Positions 34,880-45,610 are shown, counted from the stretch's first letter. The stretch: 64,000 nt of DNA from Calothrix parasitica NIES-267 (GCF_002368095.1 NZ_AP018227.1:7208123-7272122); one strand, 5' to 3'. The notes: generated by a model not told the origin, from the letters alone. Made by a program: numbers and translations.

Positions 34880-37800
34880 ATGACTAACGTTAGTAAAGGT
34901 CTATTAGCCAAAAAATATGCCGAGAATCTTGTTGAAGCTCTACTAAAGCTTGCCTATGAAGAAGACAAAATATATTCTACAACAGAAGAAATTAAAGCGG
35001 AATGGATTGGTAGAAATCAGTTACAAGTAACGGGAATAATTTTAGATGACAAGCGCAAGAAATTTGAGGTAGGTACGACATTAAGAGCTTTACGGAACCT
35101 GGTTCAAACAAATAACCAGCAATTAATAGCTTTTACAGAAGCTAATGCTAAGAGTCAAACTGAAGAATATATTGAGAAATATATTATAGAACAGGTCAGA
35201 AACTCTATCAGATATTTAGAAGAGTTAAAACTGTTGAAAGACCAACGTTTGAGAAACTATAAGGGTAAAGTTGCGGGTAAACCTTACTGGAAGTTTAAGC
35301 TCATTAATCTCAACAGTAATGCAACCTTGGAAGAAAATCTGTATAAGGTCAGACAAAAACTAGAACTCTCTGCATCGCATGACCTTTTACTTGGTAGAGA
35401 TATTGAAAAAGTTTGTTCATTTTTATGCGGACAATCTGGGGAGACTTGTGGAGAGGTTGTTTCATCTTCTATAAATATTCTGGCTCAACAGATGAGAGAT
35501 TGGTTCAATACATTGGGTTATCCTTTTGAGAAGCATGAGATTTGGCAGGATAATTGTTTTGAGTGGATTATCAATATTCCAGTCAGACGTAACCGATATG
35601 ACCGGATTTTGGTACGTGGACTGACTGGGGAAGTCAAACGTAAAGATGTAATAGTTTTGAATTTAAAAGTTAAAGAACAGCGTACTGATGAAGGTTGGTT
35701 GGTAACAAATAGACGGATTAGCAAAGCAGCACGTTTTGAAATCAAGAATCCAAAAAATAACTGTTTAGGGTGTTTTACTTTTGATGAGCTTGTAGCAATT
35801 GATGCGGATTTTTCTGGTTATCTCAAATGGTTAGAAGAAGAAGTCAAAACACGAGGTATTGATAAAGGTTATATACCTTTAGCTTGTAGGAAAGAAGAAT
35901 TTGATTCAGTGAGTCGGCAGCGCCTTGCAGTTAATTATTATACTGAAGAAGAAGGTGGAATTGACGGTTATATTGACCGTTGGTTAGATGACCCAGCCAA
36001 GGAGCATATTTCCGTTCTAGGTGAGTTTGGTACGGGAAAAACCTGGTTTGCTTTACATTATGCTTGGACAGCTTTAAAACGATATCAAGATGCACGGGAT
36101 AGAGGTGTTCAACTCCCACGTTTACCTTTAGTCATTTCTTTACGGGACTATGCAAAAGCGGTAAGTGTGGAATCGCTTTTTTCGGAGTTCTTCTTTCGTC
36201 AGCATGAGATTCCCATACCTGGGTATTCAGCTTTTGAACAACTCAACCGTATGGGTAAACTCCTGCTCATTTTCGATGGCTTTGATGAAATGGCCGCAAA
36301 GTGCGATCGCCAACAAATGATTAATAATTTTTGGGAATTGGCTAAAGTTGTAGTTCCGGGTGCTAAAGTCATTTTCACCTGTCGCACCGAGCATTTCCCA
36401 GAAGCAAGAGAAGGAAGGGCTTTGCTCAAAGGAGAATTAAAGGCTTCTACAGCGAATTTGACAGGAGAAACACCGCAGTTTGAAGTGTTAGAACTGGAGA
36501 AATTTAATAACGAGCAAATTCGGAAAGTATTGTCTTTGCAGACAGAAGCAACAACAGTCGAGCAAGTGATGCATAATTCACAATTATTGGACTTAGCACG
36601 TCGTCCGGTAATGACAGAGTTAATTTTGGAAGCATTACCAGATATTGAAGCAGGAAAGCGAATTGATATGTCACGGGTTTACCTGTATGCAGTACGACGA
36701 AAAATGGAGCGAGACATTACAGCAGAACGCACTTTTACTTCCTTAGCAGATAAGCTATTCTTTCTATGCGAGCTTTCGTGGGAGATGCTGTCTAACGAAG
36801 AGATGAGTCTGAATTATCGACTTTTCCCCGAGCGTATTCGCAGCTTATTTGGTACGGTGGTTCAGGAAGAAAAAGATTTAGACCATTGGCACTATGACAT
36901 GATGGGGCAAACAATGCTAATCCGCAATGCTCATGGTGACTATACCCCCGCTCATCGCTCGCTATTAGAATTTTTTGTAGCTTATAAATTCGCGGCCGAA
37001 TTAGGGCTGTTGGCTGATGATTTTACAGAGTTGGCTCGAGCACAGTCTCATTTAGATACAAATGCAAAATCAGCCTACTACACCTGGTCAAACTATTTTC
37101 AACGACAGATGGATGAGGTGGGGAATATTTTGTCTATCCCTTGTTTAAAAGGGTTTACGAGTGAAGATTTAGCAGGACTTCGCAATAGTTTTGGACGAGC
37201 ACCGTTGACTAAAGCGGTAATAGATTTGTTATTGCCAATGTTAGATAATTCCCGTGTCTTGCAAGGTTCTGTACAGACCCACCTAAACGAAGCCCAGATG
37301 TCTGTAGGTAGTCCAAATTCTTTATTAAAAACCCTGGATATGACAAGAGACAAAACAGAAGCTGAGGTGGGTTACGTTGGGGGAAATGCGGCAAATTTGG
37401 CCGTGAAAGTTGATAAAGTTGCCTTGGAAGGAAGAAACCTTAGTTGTACGGTGATTAAAGGTGCTGACTTTTCTAATGCAAGCTTGCGTCATGTGAATTT
37501 GACACGGGCCAATCTGAGCGATTCTTTTTTTACTAAAATTATGGGCAGCATTCAAGCAGTTGCTTTTAGCTCTGATGGTAAATTTCTTGCCACGGGTGAT
37601 AGTAACGGTATAGTCACCTTATGGGAAACTGCTAGCAGGAGAGAAATTTTTATCTGTAAAGGACACACCCGTTGTGTATATTCAGTCACCTTTAATCCTG
37701 ATAGCACAATCATTGCTAGCGGTAGTGACGACCAAACGGTACGGCTGTGGGATATCAACAGTGGCGAATGCCGCAATATCTTCCACGGGCACACCAGTTC

Positions 37801-39412
37801 GGTATATTCCGTTGCCTTCAATCCCGATGGAAGGACGATTGCAAGCGGTAGCTTTGACCAAACATTGCGATTGTGGGATATTGACAGTGGTACATGCGTG
37901 CATATCTTTGAAGGACACACCAATGTAATAAATTCCGTTGCCTTCAGCATCGATGGCACTATGCTTGCTAGTAGTAGTCTAGACCAAACGGTACGACTGT
38001 GGAATATTGTTAGCGGTGATTGCAACACTTTACACGAACACACCTGCTCTGTAATTTCAGTGGCCTTTAGTCCAGATGGGGCAACCTTTGCCAGTGGGAG
38101 CAACGACCAGACAGTGCGGCTGTGGGATATTAAAAGTGGCGAATGCCGCAAAATCTTAAAAGGGCATACTAGTTCGATATATTCCGTCGCTTTCAGCCTC
38201 GATGGAGCCTTACTTGCTAGTGCTAGTTATGACCGAACGGTGCAATTGTGGGATGTTAAAAGTGGTGAATGCTGCAAAACTTTACAGGGACATACCAGTT
38301 CAGTTATTTCTGTAGCATTCAGCCCAGATAAAAAGATGCTTGCTAGTGGAAGCAATGACAAAACAGTGCGATTGTGGGATATTAAAAGTGGTGAATGTCT
38401 TTACACCTTAAGGGGTTATAGTGGCTCGGTGACTTCAGTGAGCTTTAGTCGAGATGGGGCAATGCTTGCTAGTGGTAGCTATGACCGAACGGTATGGTTG
38501 TGGGATGTCAAAAGTGATGAATGCCTGAGAACTTTACAGGGGCACATTAGCTGCATCAATTCGGTCATCTTTAGTCCAGATGGGAACACATTGGTCAGTG
38601 GAAGCAACGATAAAACTGTGCGGTTATGGAACGTTGAAAGCGGTAAATGTCGTACAACTTTAGAGGGACACAGTAGTTGGGTAAATTCTGTCGTTTTTAA
38701 TCCAGATGGGACGTTAATTGCCAGTGCTAGCTTTGACAAAACGGTACGGTTGTGGAATGTCAAAAGTGGAGAATGCGTCAAAATTTTAGAGGGACACAGT
38801 AGTTGGGTAAATTCTGTCGCTTTTAGTCCAGGTGGGACGTTACTTGCTAGTGGAGGTAACGATAAAACGGTGCGATTGTGGGATAGTAAAAGCGGTGAAT
38901 GTCTTCGTACTTTGCACGGACATCATAGTTTGATAAATTCCGTTGCTTTTAGCCCAGATGGAAAGACAATTGCTAGTGGTAGTGGTGACACTACAGTCAG
39001 GTTATGGGATACCAACAGTGGGGAATGCTGTAATGTATTTGAAGGACATAGCAATTGGGTGATTGTAATTGCGTTCAGCCCAGATGGAGAAATGTTTGCT
39101 AGCTGTAGCGATGATATGACAGTAAGGTTGTGGCATATCAAGAGTAACAGATGCTGTAATGTCTTGCAGGGTCACACTCGTTGGGTAAATTCTGTTGTGT
39201 TCAGTCCAGATGGGACAACTGTTGTTAGTGGTAGTGGTGATGGAACAATTAAGTTTTGGGACGTGAAGACGGGGGAATGTCTCAAAACTCTGAAAAGCGA
39301 AAGACCTTATGAAGGTATGAATATTACGAAGGTTACTGGTTTAACAGATATTGAAAAAGCCTCACTCAGAGCATTAGGTGCAGTAGAAGATTGTGATTTG
39401 AATTTAATCTAA
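34880..39412 (+). CDS. NACHT-type STAND NTPase with WD40 repeats
   Basis: 1,510 residues. Residues 1-~370 are an N-terminal region whose second half ([12 protein letters not shown]...[18 protein letters not shown]...[25 protein letters not shown]) looks like a nuclease-type (Mrr/PD-(D/E)XK) or related effector module; this is a weak call. The NACHT domain follows, with Walker A GEFGTGKT (381-388) and Walker [10 protein letters not shown] (~462-470), then a helical arm. Near 855-880 is a short pentapeptide stretch ([22 protein letters not shown]). From ~890 to ~1,475 there are fourteen WD40 repeats, enough for two seven-bladed propellers. Such proteins act as signal-sensing switches, and some bacterial NACHT proteins are antiviral. 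The role here is not known. Confidence 0.92.
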   Translation: MTNVSKGLLAKKYAENLVEALLKLAYEEDKIYSTTEEIKAEWIGRNQLQVTGIILDDKRKKFEVGTTLRALRNLVQTNNQQLIAFTEANAKSQTEEYIEKYIIEQVRNSIRYLEELKLLKDQRLRNYKGKVAGKPYWKFKLINLNSNATLEENLYKVRQKLELSASHDLLLGRDIEKVCSFLCGQSGETCGEVVSSSINILAQQMRDWFNTLGYPFEKHEIWQDNCFEWIINIPVRRNRYDRILVRGLTGEVKRKDVIVLNLKVKEQRTDEGWLVTNRRISKAARFEIKNPKNNCLGCFTFDELVAIDADFSGYLKWLEEEVKTRGIDKGYIPLACRKEEFDSVSRQRLAVNYYTEEEGGIDGYIDRWLDDPAKEHISVLGEFGTGKTWFALHYAWTALKRYQDARDRGVQLPRLPLVISLRDYAKAVSVESLFSEFFFRQHEIPIPGYSAFEQLNRMGKLLLIFDGFDEMAAKCDRQQMINNFWELAKVVVPGAKVIFTCRTEHFPEAREGRALLKGELKASTANLTGETPQFEVLELEKFNNEQIRKVLSLQTEATTVEQVMHNSQLLDLARRPVMTELILEALPDIEAGKRIDMSRVYLYAVRRKMERDITAERTFTSLADKLFFLCELSWEMLSNEEMSLNYRLFPERIRSLFGTVVQEEKDLDHWHYDMMGQTMLIRNAHGDYTPAHRSLLEFFVAYKFAAELGLLADDFTELARAQSHLDTNAKSAYYTWSNYFQRQMDEVGNILSIPCLKGFTSEDLAGLRNSFGRAPLTKAVIDLLLPMLDNSRVLQGSVQTHLNEAQMSVGSPNSLLKTLDMTRDKTEAEVGYVGGNAANLAVKVDKVALEGRNLSCTVIKGADFSNASLRHVNLTRANLSDSFFTKIMGSIQAVAFSSDGKFLATGDSNGIVTLWETASRREIFICKGHTRCVYSVTFNPDSTIIASGSDDQTVRLWDINSGECRNIFHGHTSSVYSVAFNPDGRTIASGSFDQTLRLWDIDSGTCVHIFEGHTNVINSVAFSIDGTMLASSSLDQTVRLWNIVSGDCNTLHEHTCSVISVAFSPDGATFASGSNDQTVRLWDIKSGECRKILKGHTSSIYSVAFSLDGALLASASYDRTVQLWDVKSGECCKTLQGHTSSVISVAFSPDKKMLASGSNDKTVRLWDIKSGECLYTLRGYSGSVTSVSFSRDGAMLASGSYDRTVWLWDVKSDECLRTLQGHISCINSVIFSPDGNTLVSGSNDKTVRLWNVESGKCRTTLEGHSSWVNSVVFNPDGTLIASASFDKTVRLWNVKSGECVKILEGHSSWVNSVAFSPGGTLLASGGNDKTVRLWDSKSGECLRTLHGHHSLINSVAFSPDGKTIASGSGDTTVRLWDTNSGECCNVFEGHSNWVIVIAFSPDGEMFASCSDDMTVRLWHIKSNRCCNVLQGHTRWVNSVVFSPDGTTVVSGSGDGTIKFWDVKTGECLKTLKSERPYEGMNITKVTGLTDIEKASLRALGAVEDCDLNLI

Positions 39413-39500
39413 TTTAATTGATTTTATTTACTAAACAAATCAAGTTTTCTTGCTGTATTTTATAAAAAATCATAGGAAAAATGGCGTTGCTGATTAACAC

Positions 39501-39624
39501 AGGACTTACGCAAACCAAAATCGTCATTGCGACCGAAACGCAGTGTAGGGAAGCAATCCCACCGTGTCGGGAGATTACTTCGCTGTCGCTCGTAATGACC
39601 TAATTTCGTCACTTTTGCGTAAGT
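39501..39624. mobile_element. MITE-like element, divergent copy with nested repeat
   Basis: It starts AGGACTTACGCAA and ends TTGCGTAAGT, like the ends of the elements at 41761 and 54486, but its centre is a different repeat: GTCATTGCGA ... TCGTAATGAC (39523-39599). It interrupts a GCGTTGCTGATTA dispersed repeat. There is no ORF; target-site duplication is not clear. Confidence 0.6.
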
Positions 39625-39869
39625 ACGATAAAAGTGTAAATAGCCTCCAATTATGAGAGAAAATATAATTATAAATCCCACATTTTTTGGGGAATTCAGG
39701 GGAATACTCTTTTGAGATATATAATCATTCCAATTCATTTTCGTAGTGGAGTCATCTTGCTCCCTAGCCATAATAGAGTAAGATGCTTCCACTAACATCT
39801 CTTTTTTATTTGAGATGACTATGTTTTTATTCGTAGATAATAGTTGATTTCAGTGTAAATAGTCTCATA

Positions 39870-41339
39870 TTACCAACGAACCAAAACATCAGTTCTCTTA
39901 TCACCATTAAAATCTCCCAAAACTAATGGTTTATTTCCTGTAGCAGCGGTATCATAAAGTTTTCTCCAGCGACTTTTACCACCATAGGAAATGTAAAAGT
40001 GACGACCATCGGAATGAAACACGTCTGTCCTACCGTCACCGTTAAAATCTCCGAATTTTAGATTAGTTCTATTCGACCGATTAATTTTAGTCCAGCGACT
40101 TTTACCACCATAGGAGACATACCAAAAACCATTTTTAGCAGTGAAAACATCTGTTCTGCCATCACCGTTAAAATCTCCGAAACGTAAATAGGGGTCACGA
40201 GCGCTATTTATTTGAGTCCAGCGACTTTTACCACCGTAAGAAACCAACCATTTACCATTTTTAGCGGTGAATACATCTGTTCTGCCATCACCGTTGAAAT
40301 CTCCGAAGCGTAAATAGGGGTCACGAGCGCTATTTATTTGAGTCCAGCGACTTTTACCACCGTAAGAAACAAACCAACCACCATTTTTAGCAATAAATAC
40401 GTCGGTTTTACCGTCTCCATTAAAGTCTCCGAATCTGAGATTTTTATCATTTGCTTTATTAATTTTCGTCCAACGACTCAAACCCCGATAGGAAACATAC
40501 CAAAAACCATTTTTAGAAGTAAAGACATCATCGAAACCATCTCCATCAAAATCTCCACTTCTGAGATAGGTTTCATTAGCTCCATTAATTGAGACCCAGG
40601 ATTTATTCCCACCGAAAGCTACATACCACCGAGCTAAGTTTCTATTTGCACTACTCCCCGAAGAACCGTAAGCTTTTCTTAGACCTGTGATATCAAGACT
40701 GCTAAGATTACCATCACCACCCCACTTCGGATTACAGTAGTTCATCACAGATTTGAGGTCGTAAGGAGTAATCAACCAACCTCCATCACTACCCTGTTTT
40801 TTATCTTTACACCATTTAGGGATACCATGTTTACGATTATGTTCGTGTGAAAATCCCAAAGCATGTCCGAATTCATGAACAGCAATAGTACGAACGCAAT
40901 CATTAACTGTAGTTTTGCAAGATTGACTCCAATTATTAAAGGTGAAATTCAACACCATCCCATTTTTTTTACCGTTTAACTGAGTTCCCAATCCTTTGGT
41001 ATGAGGACCTTCATCAGCAATTTTTATCCGAATACCCTTGCTAGAACTTGTACATTTTCCCCATCCTGAAAAGCTAAGAGATGAATATCTAGCCCAAGTA
41101 TTTTGTACAGCATTTCTGACGACTCCCCGCAAATTACTGTTATTAGAAGCGGGATTTTCCCAACAAACTGGAATCCGTCTAATTTTCCAAAGCTGATTTC
41201 TAGCAGCAGTCAAAGGTTGTTGTGTTGTTCGGGTTTGATGTGCTGTAGCGATAGTCGTGTTAAAAGTGCTTATAGCAACAATAGGAGCAATCAAAGTTGA
41301 AACCAAACGACTATTTAATTTATTCGTATTCTGTTTCAT
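39870..41339 (-). CDS. Secreted zinc metallopeptidase with FG-GAP/VCBS-like repeats
   Basis: 489 residues. The N-terminus has a basic start and hydrophobic segment (LVSTLIAPIVAISTFNTTIATA) as signal peptide. Residues ~45-225 are a metzincin-like protease: the HEFGHALGFSH motif (H155, E156, H159, H165) fits HExxHxxGxxH. Cysteine-rich segments near 141-148 suggest disulfides. Residues ~230-489 are six repeats of about 42 residues with GDFNGDGRTDVF, which bind calcium in FG-GAP/VCBS-like propellers. Two of the repeats (codons for GKSRWTQINSARDPYL) are almost identical in DNA. It is probably exported and may degrade extracellular protein. Confidence 0.88.
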   Translation of the reverse strand: MKQNTNKLNSRLVSTLIAPIVAISTFNTTIATAHQTRTTQQPLTAARNQLWKIRRIPVCWENPASNNSNLRGVVRNAVQNTWARYSSLSFSGWGKCTSSSKGIRIKIADEGPHTKGLGTQLNGKKNGMVLNFTFNNWSQSCKTTVNDCVRTIAVHEFGHALGFSHEHNRKHGIPKWCKDKKQGSDGGWLITPYDLKSVMNYCNPKWGGDGNLSSLDITGLRKAYGSSGSSANRNLARWYVAFGGNKSWVSINGANETYLRSGDFDGDGFDDVFTSKNGFWYVSYRGLSRWTKINKANDKNLRFGDFNGDGKTDVFIAKNGGWFVSYGGKSRWTQINSARDPYLRFGDFNGDGRTDVFTAKNGKWLVSYGGKSRWTQINSARDPYLRFGDFNGDGRTDVFTAKNGFWYVSYGGKSRWTKINRSNRTNLKFGDFNGDGRTDVFHSDGRHFYISYGGKSRWRKLYDTAATGNKPLVLGDFNGDKRTDVLVRW

Positions 41340-41760
41340 TAATAGAGTATTTTAGTTTTGTTTAAGTTAATCTTTTATATTTATGATTTTTATTTCTCAA
41401 TTGTATATAGATGAAGTGACGGTTATCTTAACTGGTTATTTATTCAGATTTTTTATGTTTATTGAAATACTTTTTATCTAACTTAAGAGAGATAAATTTA
41501 CGTTGAAATTGATAGTTGTAATTTATTGAAAAAATACTGTCTATAGTTGATTTTATTTTGGTTAGTTATAAATGAGAATGAAAGGTTTGTTAAAAATAAA
41601 TGATTTGATTAGTTGTAGCGGTTGTCAAGATTTTTTAAAAAGATTGTATCTAAAATTAATATAAATGATTTTATAGCGTTTTTCGGTTGGGTGAAATACA
41701 CCTTGATAGACCTCACCCCAGCCCCTTTCCTTGTCAAGGAGAGGGGTATATTCTATTCAA
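41340..41760. other. AT-rich non-coding stretch
   Basis: Promoter region of the metallopeptidase gene plus AT-rich filler; a 60-codon reading frame at 41622 has no support. It ends in the palindrome at 41722 and the MITE. Confidence 0.5.
41722..41746. repeat. CCCCTTTCCTTG/CAAGGAGAGGGG palindrome
   Basis: 12-bp arms with one mismatch around a T. Same family as 45474-45498 and 11234-11269, and 14 bp from the MITE at 41761. Confidence 0.8.
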
Positions 41761-41886
41761 TAGGACTTACGCAACCGGCACATTTTTCTAGTAGGGTGCT
41801 GTGACACTTTGAACAAAGCAGGAACGTAGTTACAATATTTTCAGTGTCACGCACCAGCCGAGTATTGTGACAATTGCGTAAGTCCT
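41761..41886. mobile_element. MITE, 126 bp, with terminal inverted repeats and target-site duplication
   Basis: The ends are AGGACTTACGCAA and TTGCGTAAGTCCT (perfect). A 6-bp direct repeat ATTCAA flanks it at 41755-41760 and 41887-41892. The interior is similar, in reverse orientation, to the element at 54486-54608. It has no reading frame and must be moved by a transposase encoded elsewhere. Confidence 0.85.
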
Positions 41887-41971
41887 ATTCAACTGAGAAC
41901 TGCTATATATTAGTAGGTTGGGTAGAGCGATAGCGAAACCCAACTTTCGTCTTGATAATATAGGGTTACTA

Positions 41972-43597
41972 CTACCTTAAATCAATTATGGATTGATTGG
42001 GAACAAAATCCTCAGCATCAAAATAATATCTTCCTTCAGCTTGAATAATTCTTTCAAATAATTGCGGAATTCCTTTAGCAATTACTTTGGTTGATTCCGG
42101 TTGTAATATCCAAGTTTGATTTTCAAATAAATTATTTTCATCTTCAACTAAAACAGGATTACCGACAAAAATCCAGCATTCTTCCCAAATTTTACGAGTT
42201 CCATCTTCACGATTACCAGTTTTTCTGATAACGGTTCCAAAACCAATACAGCGATTATCTTCTAAATTTATAAAGCTGGTAAGATATTGATTAATTTCAT
42301 AAATTTTACAAGGTGTATAATCCTTTAAAGGTTTAATATTCCAAGAATGTTCTGTATCAGCAAATAAAGTACCACCGTCAAACCTTTCTAAGATTTGAAT
42401 TAATTCTGCTGGTAATTCAGTAAAAAGATTTTTTTCAATTGACCAATCTATAGGAGAATTAAGCTGATGTTCTTTTTCTAATTTATTCAAAATCCCCAGA
42501 AAATCATCTTGTTTTCTAACTCCCCAACCAATCTCCGGATGAAGACAACCATTTTCTTGATTTTGACCAACTCCGATAAAACCAGCAATTAATTCTAATT
42601 GTGATTCCCCTTGAAGAGTATTTAAAGAAAACGAAGCTTGAGAAATTCCTGTAGGAAACATTCGTGGTGGAATTCCATGATTAATCGTCAATTCTTCTCG
42701 TGGTGTTTCTAAAATCGGATTTTTGTATGTAGGAGAATTAGTAATACCATCTTTTAAATAAGGAAACAAATCCGCTAACCACCCAGTAATTATCTCTCCC
42801 CCGTACATCGACTCCGGTTTACAGATGTGTTTCCAAAACTCTAAACTTGGTTTACCAGCAACTGTTTCAATGATTCCGTCGCAAATTGGTAAAAGTCGAT
42901 TCGTCCACCACTCCAAATCATATTGACCAATAATTTCTACCCGCTCCCGAATCTGCTTCCAATCCTCAACGGTTCCTCGGACAGTAATCCAAGGGATACC
43001 GCAAATCATATATAGTCTGTAATCAAAATACTGCTTCAAAGCATCCATCATCACAACTTGACTAGCTGTCCGAATAATCGGAGTAGTAGTACTAAAATCA
43101 CAAACCATCAAATCACCGATATCAGCTTTGACATTTTCCTCAATCTGCTTCGACCATAATTCCACAGCTTTCTGCCAATCTCGTTTATCTAAAAGTCTTT
43201 CCAGAACAACTTTCAATTCTCTCTTGCTCGAATGATTAACGAATTGATATCGTAATCGTTCTGCATTATTATTAATATGTTGAGCAAAACCTTGAGCGAT
43301 GGTCATCCAGACAGCATCGGGAGTTATCATTAAAGGACGATGTTCTCCGAAAGCTTGATGAACTGCATTTACAAAAGAATGTAAATTCAGCGTACTTTCA
43401 AAATCATTCTCGTTTGATTGCTCGATAACTTGGAAATTATCTTCGTGACTAAAAGCAATTAAACTCGAATCTAATCTTTTTTCTAACTGTTTGAAACAAC
43501 TTTGTAGAGGTAAAAGGTTTTTAAAAACTTCTACATCATCAACTTTAAAACATATTTCATCTTTGTGGTGATGTAATATTGAAGCAATTTTATTCAT
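41972..43597 (-). CDS. DUF4419 domain protein
   Basis: 541 residues from the ATG at 43597, which has AGGGTGA at a suitable distance; the 43618 start is less likely. The hallmark FVNAVHQAFGEHRPLMITPDAVWMTIAQGFAQHINNNAERLRYQFV (residues ~75-120) identifies the DUF4419 family, found in fungi and scattered bacteria with no known function. The protein appears soluble. It is divergent from the ankyrin gene with only 139 bp between them, so the two may share regulation. A GTAGGTTGGGT-type repeat follows its stop. Confidence 0.87.
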   Translation of the reverse strand: MNKIASILHHHKDEICFKVDDVEVFKNLLPLQSCFKQLEKRLDSSLIAFSHEDNFQVIEQSNENDFESTLNLHSFVNAVHQAFGEHRPLMITPDAVWMTIAQGFAQHINNNAERLRYQFVNHSSKRELKVVLERLLDKRDWQKAVELWSKQIEENVKADIGDLMVCDFSTTTPIIRTASQVVMMDALKQYFDYRLYMICGIPWITVRGTVEDWKQIRERVEIIGQYDLEWWTNRLLPICDGIIETVAGKPSLEFWKHICKPESMYGGEIITGWLADLFPYLKDGITNSPTYKNPILETPREELTINHGIPPRMFPTGISQASFSLNTLQGESQLELIAGFIGVGQNQENGCLHPEIGWGVRKQDDFLGILNKLEKEHQLNSPIDWSIEKNLFTELPAELIQILERFDGGTLFADTEHSWNIKPLKDYTPCKIYEINQYLTSFINLEDNRCIGFGTVIRKTGNREDGTRKIWEECWIFVGNPVLVEDENNLFENQTWILQPESTKVIAKGIPQLFERIIQAEGRYYFDAEDFVPNQSIIDLR

Positions 43598-43736
43598 TGA
43601 ATCACCCTTAAATATCAAGAAATTAATTATAACCTTGAACTATAGGGTGTGTTATGGCGACAGCTTAGCGCACCATTTATAATTAAAAATTAGCGGTGAG
43701 ATGAATAATTAATCTTAATCTTGTGACAATCAAAAT

Positions 43737-45443
43737 ATGAAAATCCACGACTATGTAAGAAAAGGGAATATAAAAGAAGTTTCTCGTTTAATAAATCAAA
43801 AAGATGTTTATATCGATTGTGTAGATAAAGATAATTCGTATAAAACACCTTTGATGATAGCGGTAATTAATCCGGATATTGATATTGATATGGTGCGTTT
43901 TCTAGTTGAAAATGGAGCCGATATCGATGCTGTGGGAGGTAACAATCAAAGTAGAATAATAGATTTAGCAATTCAAGCAGGAAGTCAAGATAAAATTCGA
44001 TTTTTATTAGATGCTGGTGCTGATATTAATTATAGAAATTCTGATAGTTATGATATTTTAATCAATGCCATGTATGGTAGAGATATTAAACAAGATGAAA
44101 ATCTACTACCCATTTTAAATCTACTTATTGAAAAAGGTGTAGAAGTAAGTAGTGTAAGCAGTTATGGAGAATCTGCTCTTAAAGTTGCTTATGGTCATGG
44201 CAGATTTGATGTTGTTAAATTGTTATTGGATGCTGGTGCTGATGAAAAACAATTACACTGGACTTATTTAATCGAAACGGTAGCTTTTGGAACTGTAGAA
44301 GAGGTAAAAATATTGCTTGAAGCAGGTGCTGATATTTATCATTTAGATTGCTGGAATAGAAATGCTTTCTTTTTAAGTTTAGAAACTGGTGATTTGGAAA
44401 AGGCTAAAGTTTTATTATCTTTTACACCAAGTCGCGATGATTCTTCGTTTTGGTGGAAGTCTCCGCTGTTTTATCCAATAAAATACAATTATCATGAAAT
44501 ATTGAAATGGTTAATTTTAGAAGGATTTGATATTGAAGAAACCGACGAATATTTGAATACTCCTTTAATGGAAGCTGCTGAATCTGGTGCTATTGATTGT
44601 GTCAGAATTTTACTTGAAGCTGGTGCTGATACGAGTAAAGTTGATGATTTGAATGAAAGTGCAATTAAAAAAGCAGCTAATTTAGAAGTTTTCAAAATGC
44701 TTGTTTCTGGAAGCGAAGATTTAAGCGATATTAGTGATGAGATACGAATATTGTTGTTAGGTGTTGCTGATGAAGAATCAATTGAAGAAATAAAGCATAC
44801 AAAAGATAAAACAGCAAAGTTTCCTAGATTTGGAATTAAAAATCCAGAAATTATTGAAAATGAATTTTGGGAAGCTATGATTCGTAGTGGTGATGCTGCT
44901 TATACTTCTAGAAGTGATAATGATAGTCTTAATAATCCTATATGGTGTTATCAAAGATTCGGAAGAACAACTACAATATTACCCGATGAGAGAATTATAG
45001 AAATTGCTGGAGAACACGAGGATTTTTACGACCCAGATTTTTGTATATATAACGATGTAGTTGTCTTCGATGGTAAAGGAAATTTTCAAATCTACGGTTA
45101 TCCCAGTGATGTTTTTCCTCCCACCGATTTTCATTCAGCAACATTAGTAGATAATTATATTTATATCATTGGAAACTTAGGTTATAAAAGTCAAAGAATT
45201 ATCAACGAAACTCCAGTTTACCGATTAGATTGCGATTCATTTCAAATACAAAAAATTAAAACCATCGGAGATAAACCCGGATGGATAAGCAGACACAAAG
45301 CTAAATTTCAACCACCATCCCAGATTTGTATTAGTGGTGGTCAATTATGGAAAATAGTTGATAGTAAAAAAGATTTGGTTGATAATACTTTAGATTACAT
45401 TCTAAATTTAAATAACTTTGAATGGAATTGTACTAATTTTTGA
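43737..45443 (+). CDS. Ankyrin-repeat protein with Kelch-like C-terminal domain
   Basis: 568 residues. Residues 1-~330 are about nine ankyrin repeats (KTPLMIAVINPDIDIDMVRFLVENGADIDAVGG, FDVVKLLLDAGAD, TPLMEAAESGAIDCVRILLEAGAD). Residues ~375-568 form a separate module (ENEFWEAMIRSGDAAYTSR..., YDPDFCIYNDVVVFDGKG, GYPSDVFPPTDFHSATLVDNYIYIIGNLGY) which resembles Kelch-type propeller blades and recurs in bacterial ankyrin proteins. It would act by protein binding. It is divergent from the DUF4419 gene. Confidence 0.88.
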   Translation: MKIHDYVRKGNIKEVSRLINQKDVYIDCVDKDNSYKTPLMIAVINPDIDIDMVRFLVENGADIDAVGGNNQSRIIDLAIQAGSQDKIRFLLDAGADINYRNSDSYDILINAMYGRDIKQDENLLPILNLLIEKGVEVSSVSSYGESALKVAYGHGRFDVVKLLLDAGADEKQLHWTYLIETVAFGTVEEVKILLEAGADIYHLDCWNRNAFFLSLETGDLEKAKVLLSFTPSRDDSSFWWKSPLFYPIKYNYHEILKWLILEGFDIEETDEYLNTPLMEAAESGAIDCVRILLEAGADTSKVDDLNESAIKKAANLEVFKMLVSGSEDLSDISDEIRILLLGVADEESIEEIKHTKDKTAKFPRFGIKNPEIIENEFWEAMIRSGDAAYTSRSDNDSLNNPIWCYQRFGRTTTILPDERIIEIAGEHEDFYDPDFCIYNDVVVFDGKGNFQIYGYPSDVFPPTDFHSATLVDNYIYIIGNLGYKSQRIINETPVYRLDCDSFQIQKIKTIGDKPGWISRHKAKFQPPSQICISGGQLWKIVDSKKDLVDNTLDYILNLNNFEWNCTNF

Positions 45444-45473
45444 ATTTTGGTGTTAAAATCTCGATTTTATTTC

Positions 45474-45498
45474 CCCCTCTCCTTAATAAGGAGAGGGG
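45474..45498. repeat. CCCCTCTCCTTA/TAAGGAGAGGGG palindrome
   Basis: Perfect 12-bp arms around one A, 30 bp after the ankyrin gene stop; it could form a terminator-like stem. Confidence 0.88.
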
Positions 45499-45566
45499 TT
45501 AGGGGTGAGGTTTTTAGATATATCTTGCGGAGACTGGAAAACGCTACAATACAACCTACAATACTG

Positions 45567-45589
45567 GAGACGTAGCACTGCTACGTCTC
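45567..45589. repeat. Palindrome, arms GAGACGTAGCA/TGCTACGTCTC, third copy
   Basis: Perfect 11-bp arms around a C, between convergent genes. It is identical in its arms to the copies at 10011 and 10599. Confidence 0.9.
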
Positions 45590-45610
45590 TACATTAGTTA
45601 TTTATGTGAA

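Noticed and set aside
37552-38781. Several minus-strand frames opposite the WD40 repeats
   Set aside because: They repeat with the WD40 period (RTVWS..., [15 protein letters not shown]) and are clearly antisense images of the repeats.
39460-39798. 112-codon minus-strand frame
   Set aside because: It spans the MITE-like element and other repeat DNA and has no domain-like pattern.
41622-41804. 60-codon frame before the MITE
   Set aside because: It runs into the palindrome at 41722 and the MITE; no start signal or homology.
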